From Arachis hypogaea (taxonomy: Eukaryota > Streptophyta > Magnoliopsida > Fabales > Fabaceae), in contig NC_092055.1 in assembly GCF_003086295.3 (NCBI RefSeq), positions 120,829,192-120,893,191 of the forward strand: a stretch of 64,000 nt of DNA, read 5' to 3'. The notes beneath the pieces were generated by a model. The model was not told where the DNA came from. It did no database searches and saw only the letters and a list, made by a program, of their open reading frames with translations. Each line of letters opens with the position of its first letter. Position 1 is the stretch's first letter. The position numbers and the translations under genes were made by a program. Of the stretch, positions 57,654 to 64,000 are shown one piece after another.

Positions 57654-58811
57654 ATGACATCCAAAGTCGGAGAATCCTCTAGAAAGAGGAAAGGGAAAGT
57701 TGTTGCTTCCACCTCCGAACCTTGGGAGATGGAGAGATTCATCACCAAAGCTCATCAAGACCACTTCTATGAAATAATAGCAAAGAAAATGGTGATTCTT
57801 GAAGTCCCTTTTAGGATAAAAAAGAATGAGTACCTAGAGATCCGACGAGAAATCTGGAGGAGAGGTTGGGAAGTCCTAACCAATCCTATTCCAGAAGTTG
57901 GAATCTTGATGGTACAAGAGTTCTATGCTAATGCATGAGTCACTAAAAACCATGACACTAGTATGAACCCACATCCCAAAAATTGGAGCACCATGGTCCG
58001 AGGGCGACCCTTGGATTTCAGCCCAGAAAGTGTAAGGTTGGCGCTCCATTTGCCAATAATGTAAGGAGGCCCACATCCTTACACTAGAAGAGTCAATTTT
58101 GATCAGAGGCTGGACCAAATCTTTTCAGACATTTGTGTGGAAGGAGTTCAGTGAAAAAGGGATGCTCAAGGCAAGCCTATCCAATTGAGAAGGCTTGACC
58201 TCATGCCCATAGCTACAGGATAGTTGGAATTCATCCAATGCTCCATCATCCCTACTAGCAATCGATCATAAGTGACCATTGACAGAGTCATCGTGATTTA
58301 TTGTATCATGATTGGGAATGAGGTGGAGGTATATGAGGTAATACCTCAAGAATTGTACAAGAAAGCTAAAAAGCCTTCCACCTTAGCAAGGTTGGCTTTT
58401 CCCCAGCTTATACGTCACTTATGCAATTCAGCTGGAATTGTCATAGAAGGAGACATCCTCATTGAGGAAGACAAGCCGATCATTAAAAGAAGGATGGAGC
58501 AAACTAGAAAGCCTACGCATGCACCTCAACAAGAGCATGTGGAATAGCCTCAACAAAAAATCCTTGAGATGCCTCAAGGGATGCATTTTCCTCCCCAAGG
58601 TTATTGGAACTAATTGCACACTTCTCTAGGAGAATTAAGCTCCAACATGGATCAGCTGAGAATGGGACATCAAGAGCATTCCACCATCCTCTATGAAATA
58701 AGAGAAGATCAAAGAGCCATGAGGGAAGAACAACAGAGACAGGGGCGTGACATAGAAGACATCAAGTGCTCAATTGGATTCCAAAGAGGGAGCAGTAGCC
58801 GCCATCACTAA
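57654..58811 (+). pseudogene. Plant transposon protein-domain ORF near the 3' end of the element
   Basis: A single frame of 386 codons with about seven in-frame stops (57936, near 58064, 58155, 58224, 58271, 58547 and 58611). It starts MTSKVGESSRKRKGKVV, a basic N-terminus that could serve as a nuclear signal. The middle matches my memory of the putative plant transposon protein domain (Transposase_32): RRGWEVLTNPIPEVGILMV, VRGRPLDFSPESVRLAL, VIVIYCIMIGNEVEVYEVIP, LARLAFPQLIRHLCNSAG. A C-terminal coiled coil follows (YEIREDQRAMREEQQRQGRD). The family has no proven enzymatic role that I know of. It replaces the region where env-like ORFs occur in some Athila elements. Confidence 0.72.
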
Positions 58812-59892
58812 GGTGGTCACGTTCCATAATTCCCTTTACCTATGTCATTTATCTGTTTTCCATGTATTTTATCTTATTGTCTGTTTCTAGTATATGATCA
58901 TCTTTATTTTATGCCTTAAAGCTATGAAATATTCCATATATCTCTCACCTTGCTTAAAAGAAAAAATTTTATTTGAAAAAGAGAAGTAAGATGCATAAAT
59001 TTCAAGTTATATCATAAAGGATAGTTCAATTATGTTGATGTGGTGGCATTGCTTTTACTTTCTTAATGCATGAATGAACAGTGCATGTTTGATGTTGGAG
59101 TTAAGAATGTTGGCTCTTGAAAGAATGATGATAAAGAGAAGTATTGTTGGTAATCTGAAAAATCTAAAAATTGATCCTTGAAACAAGAAAAAACAGCAAA
59201 AAGCAATAAAAGAAAAAAAATATATGTATATGCGAAAAAAAAAAAAGAGAAGCAAGTAGAAAAAGAAAAAGCCAATAGCTCTTTAAACCAAAAGGTAAGA
59301 GCAAAGCATCCAAGGCTTCAAGCATCAATGGTTAGGAGGGCCTAAAAGAAACAAAATCTTACCTAAACAATTCAAATGAGTTGCTTCCCTAACTATATGC
59401 TTGTGGTGTGAAGGTGTCAAGTGAAAAGCTTGAGACTGAGCAGTTAAAGTCGTGATCCAAAGCAAAAGAGTGTGCTTAAGAACTCTGGACACCACTGGCT
59501 GGGGATTCTAGCAAAGCTGAATCACAATCCGAAAAGGTTCACCCAGTTAAGTGTCTGTGGCGTTTATGTATCCGGTGGTAATACTGGAAAACAAAGCGCT
59601 TAGGGTCATGGCCAAGACTCAAAAGAAGTTGTGTTCAAGAATCAAAAGAACTGAACTAGGAGAGTCAATAATATCATCTGGAATCTAAGTTCCTAAAGAT
59701 GCCAATTATTTTGAGCTTCAAAGGAAAGTGAGATGCCAAAACTATTCAGAAATGAATAGCCACTAGTCCCGCTCATCTAATTGAAACTGAGCTTCATTGA
59801 AAACTCTGAGATTTATTGTATCCTTCTCTTCTTTTTAATCCTATTTTGTTTTTGGTTGCTTGGGGACAAGTAATAGTTTATGTTTGGTGTTC
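58812..59892 (+). other. Untranslated 3' region with polypurine tract
   Basis: No coding frame. GCTTGGGGACAAGTAATAG (59859-59877) followed by TTTGGTGTTC and then the LTR is a plausible polypurine-tract region. Confidence 0.6.
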
Positions 59893-61384
59893 TGACGAGC
59901 AGATATTTTATACGCTTTTTGGCATCATTTTCATATAGTTTTTATTATGTTTTGTTTAAGTTTTTTTATATTTTCATAGGTTTTACTGAAAAATTCATGT
60001 TTTTGGATTCTACTTTGAGTTGTTGTATTTTATGATAATTTCAGGTATTTTCTGGCTGAAATTGTGAAATTTTGGCAAAGTCTGATTCAGAGACAGAGAA
60101 ATGACTACAGATGCTGTCAGATTCTGACTTCCATGCACTCGAAGGAGCATTTCTAGAGCTACAGAAGTTCAAATGGCATGATCTCAACGGCTATGGAAAG
60201 CTAACATCCAGGACTTTCTAGAAATATATAATAGTCTATACTTTACTTTGGAAATGAAAGCCTAAAACTAGCATTCAACGCCAGCCACCAACCCCATTCC
60301 TAGCGTCCAACGCCCATTCTAAAGTCCCAAGCTGGCATCCAACGCCCCAGAGGGAGTACCAACTCGTGGCTTCACTCAAGCTCAGTCCAAACACTCACCA
60401 AATGGGCCCAGAAAGTGGATTTTCACACTACAAGACTAGTTTATCTTATTTTCGTAATTCTTAGTTATCAGATTAGTATATATAGAACAAGGATCACCCT
60501 TGTTCAGAGAACTTTATGCCATATTTTGGAATACATAACTATTTTCTGTAAAGTATGAGTCACTAACCTCCTAGGTTAAGATTAGGAGCTCTACTGATTC
60601 TTATGAATTAATAATATTACTATTCTATTTCAATCTATATTTGATTCCATTCTAAGATGTATCTTCGTTCTTCATCCTAATGAATTGGGAGTGTAACTTG
60701 ACCGTCATCCCTATTCACATGGGTTCTTGCGAGTCCTTGACGGGATAGTACTAAACCACAAGTTTGATTATACATCTCTTAGACGGCTAATCCACGACTT
60801 CGTTGGGTACTTGGAGACATAAGTGCAGCCGAGGTACGGGGCGATTAGGGCCTCTGTGGTATAGGCTAGAATCAAGACGCAGCATTCTCTGATCTGGAAG
60901 ATTCGACATTGTCTGTGGCGCTTTGAGTATGATCACCAAGGGAATGGACTGCAGGAGCTTCACTCCCGTTCAGATTGGATGACCACTGACCTGGCGTTTG
61001 ATCTGAAGCAGATGAGATTAATGACCGCTGACCCGGCGTTAATCATTTACAGCCTGCCATGAAATGAATCAATCAGAAGTTGGAGTAGATGGTGAAAAAA
61101 ATTGATCCAGAAGGAAGAATCATCTCTGAAGCCTCAACCGTTCTCTCATCACTGATTTCACACCTATCTAGTAACGTTTTATTTATTTATTTTGTTTTAT
61201 GCATTTTTCGTGACAACTATCATCTTTTCGAATCGCCTGACTAAGATCTACAAGATAGCCATTGCTTGTTCAAACCAACAATCTCTGTGGGATCGACCCT
61301 CACTCACCTGAGGTATTACTTGGACGACCCGGTGCACTTACCGGTCTATCTGTGCGAATATTGCAGAGTCAATTTTGTGCACCA
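59893..61384 (+). repeat. 3' LTR of the non-autonomous element
   Basis: Starts TGACGAGCAGATATTTTATA, ends GTGCACCA. It differs from the 5' LTR by many substitutions and by loss of palindrome units, so the insertion is old compared with the Tekay element. Palindromes at 60265-60352. Confidence 0.92.
60265..60352. repeat. Palindrome cluster in the 3' LTR
   Basis: Three units remain: CTAGCATTCAACGCCAG, CTAGCGTCCAACGCCCA and CTGGCATCCAACGCCCCAG. The 5' LTR has five. Confidence 0.82.
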
Positions 61385-63445
61385 GATGCAATGAAAGGAA
61401 TTATAATATTCATTAAGCTCATCCATACCAATTTGCATCACTGTGGAATCAAGGATTCATCATGACCAAAAGGTTTACAAGAACTTTATATTTTGTTAGA
61501 GGGGGTGAAGCTGCATCGGTTAGAAAGCTACATCGATTAGGATTAATCAAGCATATGTCATATGTATGTACTCACAAAAATGAACACAAACACCACAATT
61601 CTATAAGTCACAGCATCGTAGTGAAATGAAAAATTAAAAGATTAATGATATTAAATCTATGATTGAATTTGTGCCTGGGCAAAAGAAGCTAAGAAATATC
61701 ACTCCCAAAATCAGCAAAACAAGAATAATCTTTATTAGCAACAAACAAAAAACAAAACCCCCAAAATCAACAAACAATCTAAATTACAAATTATTACCAA
61801 CAACAAAAAAAATCATGAACTTTGACACAAATCCACCGTCTGTCGTCCTCATCATCATAGTTTATAACAGAAACAAACATAAACTGGAACAATCGAAAGG
61901 AGCACAGGTCTTACATCTATTTGCTTAGAGAGTTGCTTCACAAGCAGAAAAATGACATCTAGTAGCTGATGAAAATACCAAATGCAGATAAGATATTTGC
62001 ACCTGTGTCATATGATAACTATAGCATCATCAATAAAGATTAAATAAAAAAATAATAGAAACATAGGATCAAACCAGAAAAAACAATGAAAATTATAGCA
62101 TAATAAAGAAAGATTAAATGGATTACAATAACAATAAAAACTTTCTGTATAATGGATTGCGCATTTGTTCACCCTATCAGAATTAAAATAACGAATTATT
62201 GTTATGTTACTCAGATTAAACACTAGCACACAGCTTTTCTTGTTTATATAAGCGTCTATCAGAACATGTTATAATGCATGAAATCCAACAAGGTAATAAG
62301 TGATTTGCACTCTGAAGCAAGTTACTAACAAGTGCAGTTTATTAAATGAACAATGATGAAGAAAAGGAAGGATAAAAAAGCTTGATCTCATTATTACAGA
62401 TCTGACTCTCCAGCACCAAAGTAAGAAATCTGGCATCTCACATTTCCAAGCTAAATCAGCTTTACAACATCAATGATTCTTACTAATCATAACTAATTAT
62501 CCGAAAATACATTGTCCTTCCAATCACCAAAGACAACACAAATGATTAAACATGTATTTTCATATCACAGAGCTAAAAACATCCATCATGAATAATCATA
62601 GGAAGTTGCATAATAATGAAAATAGCATATTGTCATTTAGCAGCAAAATACCCTAACTAAGCAAACATGAAAATACCTAAATTAACCTCTACTCAGATCA
62701 ATCTATCAAACTCAGCATCCTGCTGAAGTAACTCTTGATCAATATCGTCGGTAACGAGCGAAAACACAGTTCCATGTTCCTTTACCCTTTTCTCCCCCTT
62801 CTCCAAACCTTAAATCCATTGCAAATGGGCACAGCCATCAGCCAAAGCAAGCCCAACAACAACTACTATAAAAACAACTCGAAAGAACAGACCCAACAAA
62901 AATGTAATGAAAATTCAAAATTCAAAATAGAAGCTTTGAAGCCTAGGTGATGCAAAGTTTCTTGCTTTCCTTTTACAAGTAGTGAAAGTAAGTAGAGGGA
63001 GAAAATTGAAAAGAAAAAAAAGACCATTCCTTCCGAAAGGGCTCACGGCAAGAGAATTCTCCATTGCAGTGGTCCTACGGATGAGGAAACAGCGCATGCA
63101 GAGTGCGCGTTACAGCGACGGGAATTGGTTGCGGAGGGCACTGGCACTACGCAGAAGATCGTTGGGGAGGAGGTCGCGGCGACGCGGGATTGGCCTGGGG
63201 ATACGAGCGGCATTGCGGGCTACTTTTCAGGCGGAGATGCGAACTCGGTGATGTGGGCAGTAATGCACGCAGCGATTCGACGGTCTAAGGGAAGGGGTGG
63301 GTTGCGATCGCGGAGGTAAGGGTGGAGCTTCTCGTGGACGCTCAATGGAAAAGGGGGAAGATGTCGTATTGGAGTGGGAGACGAGGTTATAAGAATCCTA
63401 ATTTTTTAAATTTGGATTAATTAGTTATTATTTAATTCTTAATTT
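61385..63445. other. Host DNA with a GC-rich island
   Basis: 61385-63000 is AT-rich without a recognisable gene. 63010-63390 is strongly GC/CpG-rich and purine-rich on the plus strand, unlike its surroundings. Frames through it are arginine-rich on the plus strand and none has a familiar domain. It could be a promoter/5' UTR region of a gene read leftward or rightward, or a captured fragment; I cannot decide. Confidence 0.45.
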
Positions 63446-64000
63446 TTAAAAATATAAAAAAATATTTATTAATTGAAATTGTTTATCCCATAATTGGTGC
63501 TGCTCAAGCATATTATATAACATTCCTCTCCATGCTCCAAGTGGTGCATACATAGAGAATAGTCGGACTAGATGAGAATGGGCTTGAGTACTATTACACA
63601 GGATGTGATACACAGGAAATAGTGGTATTATGATAGCACATGGATATAGAGAAGACAGAGCCCAGATATACCACATCATTTCTTCTGGTATAGGACCTTG
63701 GATTATTGGTATAGTGCAAAAAGGGGTATCCATGTCAAAGTACTTCGGATTTAGATGTATCTGGGTTATGGTAAGGAGTTGGTGTAGCCAGTAAAACAAG
63801 GTTTGTCTGGCTAGACAGCCTATTTGAAACTCTGTCTGGGGTCTTGCTTTGAAGGGAAAAGGACCAATTTTTCTTCTGTATGGGTTATTGTAAAGTGAAC
63901 AATCAGGAAATGGAAGGGTGTATGAAGGGTTGTAGGTGCTCATGGTGCAAATGTAATGGATTAGTTTGGGGAGTGATTCTATTGGTTTGGGGGGTGGTTC
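63446..64000 (-). CDS. Unidentified open frame at the right edge, N-terminus off-window
   Basis: The minus-strand frame is open from the window edge; the first Met inside is at 63943 (MSTYNPSYTLPF) and the stop is at the low end, so at least 184 codons. It is rich in P, F, Y, W and L. No zinc-finger, protease, RT or integrase motif is visible and I do not recognise the family. Segments such as RQTLFYWLHQLLTITQIHLN and EEMMWYIWALSSLYPCAIII are hydrophobic but not convincing membrane helices. Coding status is plausible because of length and the lack of low complexity in an AT-rich region. It may be part of another transposon. Confidence 0.45.
   Translation of the reverse strand, partial: EPPPKPIESLPKLIHYICTMSTYNPSYTLPFPDCSLYNNPYRRKIGPFPFKARPQTEFQIGCLARQTLFYWLHQLLTITQIHLNPKYFDMDTPFCTIPIIQGPIPEEMMWYIWALSSLYPCAIIIPLFPVYHILCNSTQAHSHLVRLFSMYAPLGAWRGMLYNMLEQHQLWDKQFQLINIFLYF

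Larger units (their letters stand above)
51112..61384 (+). mobile_element. Non-autonomous Athila-type element with extra plant-transposon ORF
   Basis: 10.27 kb, LTRs 51112-52658 and 59893-61384, PBS at 52665. Flanks GATAC (left) and GATGC (right) are probably a target duplication with one change. The interior holds gag, protease, a fragment matching the integrase C-terminal tail, then GCTTGTTGGGAGGCAACTC as after pol in Athila elements, then an unrelated ORF with the plant transposon protein domain. RT, RNase H and the integrase core are absent. The LTR start, PBS and palindrome family are shared with the Athila element at 1-7972. All frames have stops. Confidence 0.9.

Noticed and set aside
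62982..63319. Arginine-rich frames in the GC-rich island
   Set aside because: Three overlapping frames are equally open because of composition; none has a domain or good end.

Overview
The window is plant nuclear DNA from a transposon-rich, gene-poor region. It is most likely from a legume of the peanut genus (Arachis): the Athila-type elements are studded with the short palindrome CTGGCGTTGAACGCCAG, a style I associate with peanut Ty3/gypsy repeats. The genus is an inference from memory; the retrotransposon content is read directly. No complete cellular gene is visible. Host material is limited to fragments of a leucine-rich-repeat receptor-like protein (RLP) gene in two copies, a possible coiled-coil exon, and an unidentified open frame at the right edge.

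Layout. 1-7972: decayed Athila-lineage Ty3/gypsy element on the minus strand (gag, protease, RT, RNase H, integrase, then 5' LTR and tRNA-Asp-type PBS at 6393-7972; its 3' LTR is off the left edge). 7973-13735: copy A of a duplicated segment holding an RLP pseudogene, a 366-bp Mutator-type MITE, a nested 2.4-kb non-autonomous LTR element (TSD CCTTC) and an LTR/PBS-derived minisatellite. 14821-26148: complete, very young Tekay/Del chromovirus on the minus strand with two 3307-bp LTRs, TSD GATAC and one uninterrupted 1492-codon Gag-Pol. 26149-29553: copy B of the duplicated segment, lacking copy A's MITE and nested element and so giving their empty sites. 29554-33405: AT-rich DNA with microsatellites. 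33406-34859: long Mutator-type foldback element. 35600-37830: Tourist-type MITE end and a small non-autonomous LTR element. 38110-38500: third, diverged piece of the duplicated segment. 38938-39995: tandem array of a miniature LTR retrotransposon (TRIM-like), split by a Tourist MITE. 41140-42963: GC-rich block and possible captured or host exon. 42964-50832: Tat-lineage Ty3/gypsy element (TSD ATAAC) with internally deleted gag-pol on the minus strand and an additional antisense ORF on the plus strand. 51112-61384: non-autonomous Athila-type element on the plus strand (gag, protease, integrase C-terminal tail, then a plant-transposon-domain ORF). 61385-64000: host DNA with a GC-rich island and an unknown open frame.

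Interactions. Only the Tekay element looks potentially autonomous. The Athila element at the left and the non-autonomous one at the right share the LTR start (TGATGAGCGGATA), the tRNA-Asp PBS and the palindrome family, so an Athila relative is the natural source of RT and integrase for the deleted element; that is inference. The most unusual signals are the palindrome family spread through LTRs, gag coding sequence and 3' untranslated DNA; two unrelated elements inserted within one base of each other in the two paralogous copies; and tandem arrays whose units each contain an initiator-Met-type primer-binding site.
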